NCBI RefSeq assembly: GCF_905171775.1
Contig: NC_053491.1
Coordinates: forward strand, 404,078,838 to 404,142,837
Direction: 5' to 3'
DNA: 64,000 nt
DNA from: Rana temporaria
Taxonomy: Eukaryota; Chordata; Amphibia; Anura; Ranidae
Shown: one piece after another, positions 1 to 11,065 of the stretch
Layout of the letters: each line of letters begins with the position of its first letter
Numbering within the stretch: position 1 is the stretch's first letter
Program-made: the position numbers and the translations under genes
Notes under the pieces: generated by a model
The model's input: only the letters and a program-made list of their open reading frames with translations
Databases searched by the model: none
What the model was told of the DNA's origin: nothing

Positions 1-196
1 GCAAAATCTGAATAGTGTTGGCCACTGGAGGTGTTCACAGGGCTGGAGGAGATGTATAGGTGGTCTGCCACCAAGATGACATTACTTCTGCCCTATACTC
101 ACAGAGGACCCAGAACTTTTTCTCCAGCCCTCTGAGCTCCTCCAGCGATCGTGATTTTCTATCATCGGTGGAACCTTGACACTATGCAGATTTTGC
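1..196. repeat. Foldback element at the window edge
   Basis: Bases 1-18 and 179-196 are inverted repeats that match at 17 of 18 positions. This marks a small non-autonomous element about 196 bp long. Its left terminus is at or just outside the window, so the target duplication cannot be read. There is no coding capacity. The superfamily is not recognised. Confidence 0.6.
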
Positions 197-823
197 ATTT
201 GGCCAGATATGTACTTAATGTGAGTTATAACATTTTTAATTAACTACCCACAAGATAGTACTTCCCTTTCTAAGCACACTCACACATGAGCGGTGACGCT
301 TAACCTGGAGTTCAGCTTCAAGGGTCTGTAAGGAGCCTGCAGTGGGTGTGTTTGAGAATTTTTCTTGTGCATTAAAAGCAGAGATTTTCAGATCACTGGA
401 TAGCCAACAAAAGAAACCAGGGTGGTCTGTTAAATAACAGCAGTTCCTGGATATAAAAATCATCGTTTTGAGCAGGTAGGCTGTGCTCCTTGTAAGTAAC
501 CCAAGCTTTAATTGTGCCTGAAGTGTACATTTAATTCCCACACATTCCAATCATTGCAAGCAATACTTAAGACTGTCACAATTTCAAATATCAACTGCAT
601 GTAGCTGTAATATTGTGAAGCAAATAACAGTGCTCAATATGTACTCAAAATCTATGACCTTTACAGAAGAAATTTTCAGAACAATAAACATGAAGAATAG
701 TAATGTAAATATGTTGAAGGATACTATCTCAACAGCAGCCTACTTGAGATTCATTTTGATAAAGTTTTCCCGTGCGAGCAAAAGGTTCTTGGATATACTG
801 AGCACAAGACACAGAAAATAAAG
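197..823. other. Intergenic, nothing recognised
   Basis: AT-rich sequence. The short frames in it lack any recognisable motif and do not look like exons. Confidence 0.5.
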
Positions 824-1420
824 TATCCAGTGGGCAGGCAGTAAATCCCATGGGGCAGGCAAAAGTTTTTACAACATTTTTGATCTTTCAGCCAACTTGG
901 CATGGACACATTTTCATAATGGAGAGGCCCCATCCCATACTATGCAAGGTATCTACTAAGGGTTGCAAGTCTAAATGTACATGTTTTATGTTAACTTATG
1001 ACTTAAAGAAGAGTTCCGCCGAAAAAAATATTAAAAGTCAGCAGCTACAAATTCTGCAGCTGCTGACTTTTAATATATGGACACTTACCTGTCCTGGGCA
1101 TCCGCAATGTCGGGTTCCGAAGTCGATTTGTTCCTCGGCTCTCGGGCGCTTCCGCCGCCATCATCGGTAAGGGAATCAGGTAGTAAAGCCTTGTGGCTTC
1201 ACTTCCTGGTTCCCTACTGCACATGTGTGATTCGCGCTGTGCAATCTCAATGGTCATTGTTGTCTTCCGGGACCTGTGTGTCTCCTAGAAGACAGCGGGG
1301 GGGACAAGTAGGTGCCGGATGTGGCGTAGGTCACCGCGATGATCTATGCCCGGAAGTGGGAGCAAATACCTGTATAACACAGGTATCTGCTCCCTCCTAC
1401 CCCCTGAAAGGTGCCAAATG
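824..1420. repeat. Tandem duplication, copy 1 (597 bp)
   Basis: This segment is repeated head to tail at 1421-2016 with a period of 597 bp. By eye the copies differ at roughly one base in twenty. The unit joins about 179 bp of flanking DNA to the first 418 bp of a TTAA-flanked element starting at 1003. The duplication junction therefore falls inside that element. Similar-looking frames in both copies only reflect the duplication. Confidence 0.92.
1003..1420. mobile_element. TTAA-flanked MITE, family A, cut by duplication
   Basis: It starts with TTAA followed by a degraded AAGCGGAGTTCC terminus. Next comes a hairpin at 1032-1075 built on AAAGTCAGCAGCT and its complement. The same order recurs at 1600 and 33258. 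This copy lacks its right terminus because the tandem duplication joins base 1420 back to flanking DNA. Non-autonomous and non-coding. Confidence 0.75.
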
Positions 1421-2016
1421 TATCCAGTGGGCAGGCAGTAAATCCCATGGTGCAGGCAAATTTTTTTTCTAAATTTTTGATCTTTCAGCCAACTTGGCAT
1501 GGACACATTTTCATAATGGAGAGGCCCCATCCCATACTATGCAAGGTATCTACTAAGGGTTGCAAGTCTAAATGTACATGTTTTATGTTAACTTATGACT
1601 TGAAGCGGAGTTCCGCAGGAAAAAATATTAAAAGTCAGCAGCTACAAATTCTGCAGCTGCTGACTTTTAATATATGGACACTTACCTCTCCTGGGCATCC
1701 GCAATGTCGGGTCCCAAAGTCGATTTGTTCCTCGTCTCCGGGTGCTTCCGCCGCCATCTTCAGTAAGGGAATCAGGGAGTGAAGCCTTGCGCCTTCACTT
1801 CCTGGTTTCCTACTGCAGATGTGTGATTTGCGCTGTGCAATCTCAATGGTCATTGTTGTCTTCCGGGACCTGTGTGTCTCCTAGAAGACAACGGGGGGGA
1901 CAAGTAGGTGTCGGACGTGGCGTAGGTCACTGCGATGATCTATGCCCGGAAGTGGGAGCAAATACCTGTATAACACAGGTATCTGCTTCCTCCTACCCCC
2001 TGAAAGGTGCCAAATG
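1421..2016. repeat. Tandem duplication, copy 2
   Basis: Second copy of the 597-bp unit. It is followed directly by the remaining 67 bp of the TTAA-flanked element, which shows that the duplicated segment ended just before the right terminus of that element. Confidence 0.92.
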
Positions 2017-2083
2017 TGACACCGGAGGGGGGGGGGGATTCCAAAAAGCGGAAGTTCCATTTTTGGGTGGAACTCCGCTTTAA
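1600..2083. mobile_element. TTAA-flanked MITE, family A, complete copy
   Basis: The left end is TTGA (a decayed TTAA) followed by AGCGGAGTTCCGC. The right end is GGAACTCCGCT followed by TTAA at 2080-2083. A hairpin lies near the left end. The terminal complementarity and TTAA flanks suggest mobilisation by a TTAA-specific transposase (piggyBac or Kolobok type). That assignment is inference. Confidence 0.75.
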
Positions 2084-2101
2084 GGCTCCTGTATAACAGT
2101 C

Positions 2102-2345
2102 TAAGGCCTGGTTCACACCTATGCATTTTTTGGTGCATTTTCAGTTTTGCAGAAACACACTACAGCCCATTTAACATGGTTTCATATGGGTCAGGTTCAC
2201 ATCTGTGCATGCTATGGAAAGAGCCAGGAACTTTTTTTCTGGTTTTTGATTCCATAGACTTCAATGGATCAAAATGTGTATTAAAAAATGCAAAATGCAT
2301 CTGGAATATGCAAACTGCAACCTGCATAGCTGGGAACCAGGCCTA
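2102..2345. mobile_element. Short MITE with TAGGCCTGGTTC termini
   Basis: The left end TAAGGCCTGGTTCACACC is complementary to the right end, which closes with GGGAACCAGGCCTA. The interior is rich in TGCAT and GCATTTT repeats. No clear target duplication is visible. Non-coding. Confidence 0.7.
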
Positions 2346-2987
2346 AATCCTCCTCCATTTGTTTCTCATGTGCTTCCCCTCCCAGACACTGCAGCTCACA
2401 GTAGGAGGGTTTTAGTAAAAGAGGCAGCACTGTCAATCCAGAAAGCAGTGGGCAGGACTAGGTGTGGGAGGGTGATGATCGACAAGCTACAGGATTGTGA
2501 ATCACTAGTGACAATGCTAATAACCACACTCCGTACAAAAATTGTTATCCCATTGTAGTGCAAGCAGGCACAGACTACATGGAAGTGGCAACTCTGATTT
2601 AAATTTAGGAACAGTGCAGCATTGTTGCCACACCCTGAAAGAAAGCTGCATTAGGTGAACTTCACTGGCAGGCTCAACAGGAACTTTTCCGGGGGACTAA
2701 GAGAAAACTGTGAGTGCAGATGGATTTATGATTTAGTGCTGCAACATGTTATTTACTTTTTTTTTTTTGCATTCTTTATTTCAGAAATAGTATCAGCTAA
2801 CAATAAATCATAGCAGATATAGTGGTTGAAAAGCGCAGCCAAAGATTCAATAACTGATGATCAAACAAAGCATATGTAAACATTCTTACTGACAAATAGA
2901 GACAAATATGTACAGTTCAATGACAATAAATATCCAAGAGTCCAAAGTTTTTATTGATAAAATGTATTCAAATGAGAAAAAAGTCAA
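2346..2987. other. Intergenic, part of an older repeat near 2772-2987
   Basis: A poly(T) run lies at 2759-2768. From about 2820 the sequence resembles an old interspersed repeat that appears to resume after 3690, where a stretch around TGTTTTGGGGAACAAAAACC follows. The element at 2988 would then be inserted within it. The class of the older repeat is not known. Confidence 0.4.
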
Positions 2988-3689
2988 GGGGCCGGATTCA
3001 GATACATTGGCGTATCTGTCCGGCCCGCGTAACGTATCTCCAATACGTTACGCCGCTCTAACTTTGGGCGCAAGTTCTTTATTCACAAAGAAATTGCGCC
3101 CTTAGTTAGAGCGGCGTAGCGTATGTGTTGCGGCGTAAGGCCGCGTAATTCAAATGGGGATGTAGGGGGCGTGTTTTATTTAAATTTCCCGTGACCCCGC
3201 GTTTTTTACGTTTTACTTGTACGGCGCATGCGCCGTCCGTAAAATCTCTCAGTGTGCATTGCTCTAAATGACGTTGCAATGACATTGCTTTCGTCGTGAA
3301 CGTAAATTACGTCCATCCGTTTTCGCGAACGACTTACGCAAACGACGTAAACATTTCAAAACTCGGCGCGGGAACGACAGCCATACTTAACAACGATGTA
3401 AAAAAAAAACGCTGGGCGGTCGTTCGTTTCTGAATCGGCGGAAATCCTCATTTGCATATTCGCGTAAAAAAATGAAACGCCACCTAGCGGCTGGCCTGGA
3501 ATTGTAGCCTAAGATCCGACGGTGTAAGTCACTTACACCTGTCGGATCTTAGGGAGATCTATGCGGAACCTGATTCTATGAATCAGGCGCATAGATCCGA
3601 CCGACGGAACTCAGAGATACGACGGCGTATCAGGAGATACGACGGCGTTTTAGGAGATACGCCGTCGTATCTCTATCTGAATCTGCCCC
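2988..3689. mobile_element. Foldback MITE with GGATTCAGATAC termini
   Basis: It begins GGGGCCGGATTCAGATAC and ends TATCTGAATCTGCCCC, a terminal inverted repeat. The interior is CpG-rich with many subterminal palindromes, for example around 3053-3113. Relatives with similar termini and CpG-rich interiors lie at 10274, 40516 and 60472. No transposase frame is present. Confidence 0.85.
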
Positions 3690-3764
3690 AATGTGTTTTG
3701 GGGAACAAAAACCATACCCCCTTCCTCAGGGGTAGGGATCCAACCTTATGCAGGATATATTTAC

Positions 3765-4521
3765 TAGCAGGATAATATTTAATAATGTGTACATAATATT
3801 TAACACATATTATAGTTAAAATAAATATAATAACTATTAAATGTGCAATGTTATTTTTGTTTTCTTTTATTTAATTTTAAGTATATTTTCAATAAAATTC
3901 GAATTTTAAATGTTATTTTAAATAAATAAAATGGCTGCCTACGCAATTTATAATTAAAATAAATATAATATTATTTACTTAAATATTTATTATTTATTAG
4001 CAGGATCACAAGGTACAATTACAGGCATGCTATCCATAGAAAAAATTTCAGCCATGCAGGTGGCCCACGACTCCATAGATCCACTTCGCAGCCCTCTTGT
4101 AATCTGCTATGCAGATGTAAAACTCCCTTTCTCGTTCATCCTCTGTGTTGTTCAAATTGTTCAGGTGAAGAAAATTGAAAAAAAACCCATTATTGCAAGA
4201 CCATCACACATGATGATGGTGTCAAGTGAGCAGGTACAGGCCACCAGGGTGCCAACCCAAAAAGTTGGGGGACCATATTTCTACTTTAAGCGACTGAAAG
4301 AGCCACATCTCCAGGCTTCTTGTGCATGCTGCCGAGCTAGCTGATGGGATTGACTCCGTCACTTTTAAAGGTTAAGAAGTATTGTTTCCGGCACACTGAG
4401 CTTGCTGTGCAGTCAGCAACAATGCTGTTTGAAGGTGAAATAGAGAACAGATTATTTCAGGTGCCAGGATGGTACATAGGATCACAGAGTGGGTACTCTA
4501 AATATACATTACATAGCCTCC
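3765..4521. other. AT-rich then unremarkable intergenic DNA
   Basis: Bases 3765-4010 are an AT-rich low-complexity stretch of repeated AATAA and TTATTT words. After 4021 the sequence is ordinary intergenic DNA with no recognised feature. Confidence 0.5.
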
Positions 4522-4890
4522 TTAAAGGAGAAGTTTGGGGCACATAAAAAATACAAATCTTTATTATCACTTCTATGCTGCAGCATCGGTGTTGTGCTGC
4601 AGTTGTCCCATATCGGCTCTAAGATCAAGAACTGAGTGACCACGCACTGCCCCTCCAGCCCTTATTGGAAGCGGGCGCAACTGGCTTCAGCTCTCAGCCA
4701 TGTGCTGAAAGCCAGAGCCAGCTGTCAATCAAGCAGCTGGGTAGAGCCTGACAATATGGTCAGGATCCTTCCAAAGCCTGGATGCACTCTATGACATCAA
4801 CTGATAGCGGGCTATATCATAAGTAAGTGCACTCATGTGACCCAGAAGAGAAGTATGACCAAAAAAGCTTTGACCATACTTTTCTTTTAA
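4522..4890. mobile_element. TTAA-flanked MITE, family K
   Basis: TTAA at 4522-4525 is followed by AGGAGAAGTTTGG. The right end is ACCATACTTTTCTT followed by TTAA at 4887-4890. The ends are imperfectly complementary. The interior contains GCAGCA and CTGCAG motifs but no coding capacity. Confidence 0.6.
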
Positions 4891-5502
4891 GTATCCTCAT
4901 TTGTGGGTAGTCAACTATCATTTAGTCATTGTATAGCTGCTTGCTTGGTTTCTTCTTCCATATAATGCCACAAATCCCCTTTCCTTATTATCTGTAATTT
5001 CCTTACCACTTTGTCTTTTTCGCTGCAGGAAGTTTCCCATTAAGCCATACTTCACACGTTGATGCATGTAAAGCCCATGTTTCGAAAGGTTTACTTGCGC
5101 TATACATTAGCCTAGCACAGGCATTAATGTATGGGTGTACGTGTGACTTTCCCTCCTGCAGAGATAGCACGCTCCAAGTCGTTCTTCTACTGGAGTGATT
5201 TATATATTTTGCTGCATTACCAATTAAAAAGAAAATCAAATTTCAAATGAATGAAGACATCTGGCCTCCATTGCAGCGTCTTTCTCTACTTATGGGGAAA
5301 TTGGATATTGATCCTGCCAACTATGAGCAACCGTTACTGAAAAGCGCACAACCGTGTATGTTACTTATTATTAAAACATGGTGAGAGGTGTGAGTATTGG
5401 GGGTGTTTGATCTAATTTGGCTGCGTCAAAACAAGAGTACGGGTGTCTGATTGCTAGCTTGTCTCCCAGCACTCAGTGACAGATTAATGACTTACTCTGG
5501 AC

Positions 5503-5561
<59 letters not shown>

Positions 5562-5981
5562 CCATTATTATTTTTTTTGGTAGATAGGAAATGAGATTGA
5601 TATTTGACAGGTTTATATATTACATTTCTGGCAGGTTTATATTTCTGTCTGTTACCTCACTGGGGAGACTCTCTATCCTACTAATCCACAAAATTTGTAA
5701 AAAAAACAAGGATATGTTCAAAGCGTATCTAAATTCAAAACTGAAAACGTAATATATTGCAGCTTACCAGTTCTTCATTTTCAATCAGTTGTTCCCTTTA
5801 TTTACACTCATGTGCATAGAGGTGCATTTTTCCCTTTGAGTAACGTTAGGCAGATGCTCCTTCATGCATCATTGTGCGTTTCCTTTGTGTTTTGACATAT
5901 ATTATTGATATGTGTTGACTATGCATGTTTTTAATTTAGGACTTGAAGTGGATAGAGAGAACAACAGTTGACCTAGGCTTG
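4891..5981. other. Intergenic with one microsatellite
   Basis: No gene or repeat family is recognised apart from the TA run at 5506-5558. Confidence 0.5.
5506..5558. repeat. (TA)n microsatellite
   Basis: Uninterrupted TA dinucleotide run of 53 bp. Confidence 0.98.
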
Positions 5982-6360
5982 TTAAAGAGTTATTGAACTC
6001 AAATTGGGAAAAAACACTGACAGGCAGGGTTTGTATAACAGAAGAGACCCCAGTGGTCATAAATGCCTCCCCCTGCCACATGCACAACTCAGACCACATT
6101 TATGGCACTTTATGTGTGCCGTGGTGATGTGACTTCCATATGCATGTGCGTAAAAGATGTCATCACAGCTCGGCCATTCAAGTGTCTGAAGAGAAGGAAA
6201 TCGGGAGGAAGACTATTATGAAGATGGAAGCACCCAGAACCTGCTAAAGCCAGGACAGAGCAGCACTGGAGGGCTCAGTTTGACAGATAGCACAATATGG
6301 AATAACACTGTAGGGGGCCCATTTCTTAATTTTTTTTGGCAGAGTTTAATACCGCTTTAA
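5982..6360. mobile_element. TTAA-flanked MITE, family F
   Basis: TTAA at 5982-5985 leads into AGAGTTATTGAACTC. The right end is GAGTTTAATACCGCT followed by TTAA at 6357-6360. The complementary ends and TTAA on both sides fit a TTAA-specific element. Non-coding. Confidence 0.7.
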
Positions 6361-6403
6361 CACCTGTTGTCAATGCATCAGAATGCATTAAAACACACAT
6401 TAG

Positions 6404-6545
6404 GGCAGGATTTCTTGAACAGGGTTCCATGGAACCCTTGGGTTTCTCCAGAGATTGCTAGGGGCTCCTTCAGCAATGAGCAATTTCTGCCTTTTAGATA
6501 AGTTCCCACTGACACCACTGATCTTTTAAACTATCTGTAAGGGGG
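6404..6545. repeat. Partial interspersed repeat, family J
   Basis: It shares the words GGTTCCATGGAACCC, TTTCTAGGGG or TGCTAGGGG, and GCAATGAGCAAT with the sequence at 27371-27592. It appears to be cut short by the MITE that starts at 6546, so this is probably a nested insertion. Confidence 0.55.
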
Positions 6546-6822
6546 TAAGGCTGGCCATAGACGATTCAAATCCAGGCCAGTTCATCTGGAACCGTGTGTG
6601 GTAAGACTGAATGTACCAAGTTGATTGATCGAGCAACTGGGGTATAACCAGCCTGCCGAGTTTTACTTCCTATAGTCAATATTCACTGTCTTCTCCCGGC
6701 AGGGACGGCTTCCCCCGCCCCCTTGCCTGGACAATACAATACCCCTGTCAGCACTGTCTGTGTTGATGGGGGAATTGTGTGAATTATTTCAAAGAAATTT
6801 GATTCGTTCATGGCCTGCCTTA
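6546..6822. mobile_element. MITE with TAAGGC termini, family I
   Basis: The first 26 bases and the last 26 bases are imperfect inverted repeats with about 20 matches. The left end is TAAGGCTGGCCATAGACGAT and the right end closes with CATGGCCTGCCTTA. A second copy in the opposite orientation is at 37780-38096. Both carry an internal stretch around CAACACTGTCTGTGTTGAT or its complement. Confidence 0.75.
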
Positions 6823-7370
6823 TAGGCACTGTTTAGTATTGTTACCCATTTTTTATATTTAAGATTTAATATCTCAAAGATATGATGTGGGTTAAATGAG
6901 AGTTCTTTGACCAAGATTGAAACACATTAACAACATTTATTGGTGAGTAGTTGAAAGTCTATCTAATACACAACCATCTATCTATAGTCTACACCAAGGA
7001 AGAAAATATTAGGTTAAAATAAAAGAAATACATGAAGGAATACAGAGTATATTCCTTGAAACATTAATCTACAAACATATTCTGTTACAAGTAAAAGGCA
7101 GACCATTCCCATAATTACCCTTTGCACCAAGGTTCCATTCTGATGGCTGCTCTCCCACCTGGTCCGTGTATATCATTACAGGCTGATGCCTGATTGGTTG
7201 GCATAGCGTGGCTCTGATTGGAGGGCTGCCCTATTCCTGGTTAAGTACTGGCTACATCTCCATCTCATGTATTGATTACGGGTTGGCCTCCCTTCATTCC
7301 ATATCCCAGCATGGGATTCTTTGAAGTGAGTATGTGTAAAACAATGAGGTTTGGATCCCATTGTTTCTAT
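6823..7370. other. Intergenic, nothing recognised
   Basis: No coding or repeat signature seen. The minus-strand frame at 7176-7424 has no motif and runs into the following repeat. Confidence 0.5.
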
Positions 7371-7750
7371 ACCATAGCTCCTAACTGTCCCTGATTTCGA
7401 GGGACTGTCCCTTATTTGGAGCAATGTCCCTCTGTCCCTCTTTCCTCTTCATGTGTCCCTCATTTTGGTCTGATCTTTATACTTGTATATAAAATGCACT
7501 TTTTATCTTTCAAAAAGTGTTTCCCAGCGCTAAACCTTTTATCCAATTTCTAAATTGCTGCATTTGTAAATTTCAAACTCCAATACAAAGGAAGTAGTAG
7601 TGGTTAAAAAAAGCACTTGTGGATTTAATTAACCTTTTTTTTGGTTAATTCTCCTCTAAGTGGGTGTGACAGGGGGCGTGTCCTATGCCTACATACTTTT
7701 GTCAGTAGGTGTCCCTCATTCCTATCTTAAAATGTTGGGAGGTATAGTAT
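7371..7750. repeat. Interspersed repeat, family M (GTCCCTGATTTCGAGGGAC)
   Basis: Related copies lie at 11484-11856 and 55245-55465. The left part carries TGTCCCTGATTTCGAGGGAC, a short palindrome. The right part ends near GTTGGGAGGTATAG, weakly complementary to the left end. Its last ~120 bp are also part of the 233-bp direct repeat that recurs at 9069. Non-coding. Confidence 0.7.
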
Positions 7751-7865
7751 GCACAAGCCTAGGCACCGAAGTGTCTTCTTAATCCTAGCCATCTTGGACG
7801 CTCTGTTACATAGATACAAAGCTAAATTAAATATATTCATAATTACAATATTTTACAGCTATTAA
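7629..7865. repeat. Direct repeat A, left copy, TTAA-bounded
   Basis: This 237-bp block starts with TTAA at 7629 and ends with TTAA at 7862. It recurs at 9069-9307 with about five substitutions and two extra T residues. The two copies sit exactly on either side of the TTAA element at 7862-9072. The block holds the end of the family M repeat plus about 110 bp of unrelated flank. Confidence 0.93.
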
Positions 7866-8102
7866 CCACTTGCCGACCGCTGCATGTATATGTACGTCCA
7901 CAGAATGGCACGTACAGGCAGATGGGCGTACATGTACGTCCCCACCTTTCCGCGGGTCGGGGGTCCGATCGGGACCCCCCCGCTACATGCGGTGGTCGGA
8001 TTCCCGCGGGGAGCGATCCGGGACGACGGCGCGGCTATTCGTTTATAGCCGCTCCGTCGCGATCGCTCCCCGGAGCTGAAGAATGGGGAGAACGTAAACA
8101 TA
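7862..8102. repeat. Terminal 241-bp segment, first copy
   Basis: Bases 7862-8102 are repeated from 8103 with a 241-bp offset, including the TTAACCACTTGCC terminus. The element therefore carries two left termini. The first copy has about 27 bp near 7979 that the second lacks, and the copies are otherwise nearly identical. Confidence 0.93.
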
Positions 8103-8330
8103 TTAACCACTTGCCGACCGCTGCATGTATATGTACGTCCACAGAATGGCACGTACAGGCAGATGGGCGTACATGTACGTCCCCACCTTTCCGCGGGTCG
8201 GGGGTCCGATCGGTCGGATTCCCTCGGGGAGCGATCCGGGACGACGGCGCGGCTATTCGTTTATAGCCGCTCCGTCGCGATCGCTCCCGGAGCTGAAGAA
8301 CGGGGAGAGCCGTATGTAAACACGGCTTCC
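8103..8330. repeat. Terminal segment, second copy
   Basis: Second copy of the left terminus of the family L element. It continues directly into the unique interior, so it is the original left end or an equal alternative end. A deletion of about 27 bp distinguishes it from copy one. Confidence 0.92.
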
Positions 8331-9068
8331 CCGTGCTTCACTGTGGCGGCTGCAACGATCGAGTGATCCCTTTTATAGGGAGACTCGATCGATGATGTCA
8401 GTCCTACAGCCACACCCCCCTACAGTTGTAAACACACACTAGGTGAACCCTAACTCCTACAGCGCCCCCTGTGGTTAACTCCCAAACTGCAACTGTCATT
8501 TTCACAATAAACAATGCAATTTGAATGCATTTTTTGCTGTGAAAATGACAATGGTCCCAAAAATGTGTCAAAATTGTCCGCCATAATGTCGCAGTCATGA
8601 AAAAAATGGCTGATCGCCGCCATTAGTAGTAAAAAAAAAAAAATTAATAAAAATGCAATAAAACTATCCCCTATTTTGTAAACGCTATAAATTTTGCGCA
8701 AACCAATCGATAAACGCTTATTGCGATTTTTTTTACCAAAAATAGGTAGAAGAATACGTATCGGCCTAAACTGAGGAACATTTTTTTTTATATATGTTTT
8801 TGGGGGATATTTATTATAGCAAAAAGTTAAAAATATTGCATTTTTTTCAAAATTGTCGCTCTATTTTTGTTTATAGCGCAAAAAATAAAAACCACAGAGG
8901 TGATCAAATACTACCAAAATAAAGCTCTATTTGTGGGGAAAAAAGGACGCCAATTTTGTTTGGGAGCCACGTCGCACGACCGCGCAATTGTCTGTTAAAT
9001 CGACGCAGTGCCGAATCACAAAAAGTGCTCTGGTCTTTGACCAGCAATATGGTCCGGGGGTTAAGTGG

Positions 9069-9307
9069 TTAACCTTTTTTTTTTGGTTAATTCTCCTCTA
9101 AGTGGGTGTGGCAGGGGGCGTGTCCTATGCCTACATATGTTTGTCAGTAGGTGTTCCTCATTCCTATCTTAAAATGTTGGGAGGTATAGTATACACAAGC
9201 CTAGGCACCGAAGTGTCTTCTTAATCCTAGCCATCTTGGACGCTCTGTTACATAGATACAAAGCTAAATTAAATATATTCATAATTACAATATTTTACAG
9301 CTATTGA
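9069..9307. repeat. Direct repeat A, right copy
   Basis: It repeats 7629-7865 and begins at the right TTAA of the family L element. It ends in TTGA at 9304-9307 where the left copy has TTAA, so its outer border may be a mutated TTAA. Confidence 0.93.
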
Positions 9308-10268
9308 TGGAGATTTCACCTAAACTCACACGGCAACCGTATAGAGAAGCTGGACACAACAAAAATCACTGAATTTTAGTCTCAAACACTATTAAAAACA
9401 CCTTTTCTTCTCTTTTCTAACATCACTTTGCTGGTGCTATTAAAAATCTAGTATGTAAAGCCTATCGTAATAGCAGAGACAAGGTCAGCAAAGAAGCATA
9501 TTTCAAGGTCAGATTCATTTATTTTAGGGTAAGAAAAAATGTAGCATGGCCTAGTGTTTTAGCCAAGCATGAAAGATCAGCCACTTCCATTTAATGCAGG
9601 TAAGGGCTAGAAAGATGAGCAGAGAAATACAGAGAGACTGGGCAATGTTTATTGCATGTTAGTGTGAACGAAAGATGGAGACCAATGAGGCATGGAACAT
9701 GTAATAAATATTACGGCAATCTCTCGATGAAACTTTAATGCCTTTCCCACTGTTCGCCTGCTTAAATTCTTATGTGATCTGATTGTCTTTTGTTTATTTC
9801 CCATTTTCATTTCGCTGTTTCAGCCGTCGTTCTAGTCTTCATTCAAGCAGATCAGTTGCCTGAGGACAAGTTTTATATGCTAGATGAGGGCTTTTTGTGA
9901 AAACGTGTCCATTTATCTATGTAGATAGCAGATAGCACCCAACTTATGTAAAGGCTATGTTCTATGAATGCTTGATTTTTATTTAAAGGGGACCTGGGAG
10001 GCATGGAATAGGGGTGCTGCAACTTTTATATTTTTAAAGCGTAAGTTCTACAGCTGTCACCCTCAGCCTGGCTTCACAAATTAGTGATCACTGGCCTATA
10101 ACAAGGTCACTGAAGTCTGAACTCTTACATAGAATTGTCATGACAGCCCTGGAGTATGGATATTTAAAAACAAGTCTTGCAAAGGCACAGGTCACTGTTA
10201 TATTTTTAATCAACAGTGTAATAGCTGCTCATGTGCACCTTTTACCAGGCAATACGCCCATCTAAAGC
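9308..10268. other. Low-repeat block, candidate conserved non-coding DNA
   Basis: No repeat family or reading frame is recognised. Bases 9480-9900 have balanced composition and many homeodomain-like ATTA or TAAT words, unlike the repeats on both sides. This pattern is compatible with a regulatory element, but composition alone cannot show it. Confidence 0.3.
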
Positions 10269-10273
10269 CATAG

Positions 10274-11000
10274 GCCCGGATTCAGGTAGATTTGTCCCTT
10301 TGTTACGGAGGCGCAGGGCAGCGTTTTTGCCCTGCACTCCCGCAAATTTCCTGCGCTACCCGCGATTCACGGAGCATTAGCTCCGTAAATTGCGTGTGCG
10401 CTGTGTAAATTTGCCCTGCGTAAGGGCGCCTAATGTAAATGATCCCGTAGGGGGCGGGAATCATTTAAATTAGGCGCGCTCCCGCGCTAAGCGTAGAGCG
10501 CATGCTCCGTCGGGAAACTTTCCCGACGTGCATTGCGGCAAATGACGTCGCAAGGACGTCATTTGCTTCAAAGTGAACGTGAATGGCGTCCAGCGGCATT
10601 CACGAATCACTTACGCAAATTACGTAAAATTCAAATGTCGCGACGCGGGAACGACGGGTATACTTTAGCATTGGCTGCCCCTGCTATTAGAAGGGGCAGC
10701 CTTACGCTAAACACGCCGTACGGAAACGACGTAAATTGTGTACGCAGGGCTCGCGTAACGTTGTGAATCGGCGTTAGTATGCAATTTGCATACTATACGC
10801 TGATCACAATGCCCCCTAGCGGCCAACGCAAGAATGCAGCCTAAGATATGAAGGCATAAGGAGGCTTATGCCACGCATATCTTAGGCTGTAATCGGTGTA
10901 ACAAGCTCTCTGAATCAGGAGAACTCGTTACGCCGTGGCAAGTAAGCAATTGCGCTGCGTAACTATGGTTACGCAGTGCAATTGCTTCTTGAATCCGGGC
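10274..11000. mobile_element. Foldback MITE with CCCGGATTCAGG termini
   Basis: It starts GCCCGGATTCAGG and ends TTGAATCCGGGC. CATAG occurs at both 10269-10273 and 11001-11005, a probable 5-bp target duplication. The interior is CpG-rich with internal palindromes, such as GGGGCAGCC words around 10676-10702. It is related to the copies at 2988, 40516 and 60472. Confidence 0.85.
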
Positions 11001-11065
11001 CATAGTTTACTGTTTCTATAAAATATGATAGCCATGTCTTACATCGTTTTCTTTAGTGAATGTTA

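Larger units (their letters stand above)
7862..9072. mobile_element. Long TTAA-flanked element, family L, copy 1
   Basis: TTAA is followed by CCACTTGCCGACC at the left. The right end is GGTTAAGTGG followed by TTAA at 9069-9072. The terminal CCACTT/AAGTGG and TTAA duplication fit a non-autonomous piggyBac-like element; the class is inferred. The left 40 percent is CpG-rich, the right part AT-rich around TTTTGCGCAAACCAATC. The first 241 bp are duplicated inside the element. Short frames here are not genes. Confidence 0.85.

Noticed and set aside
850..1782. Two similar open frames (850-1170 and 1411-1782) that could suggest a duplicated gene
   Set aside because: They are the two copies of a 597-bp tandem duplication of repeat DNA, with no protein motif.
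7862..8366. Several overlapping arginine-rich frames
   Set aside because: They fall in the CpG-rich left half of a TTAA-flanked element and come in tandem because its end is duplicated.
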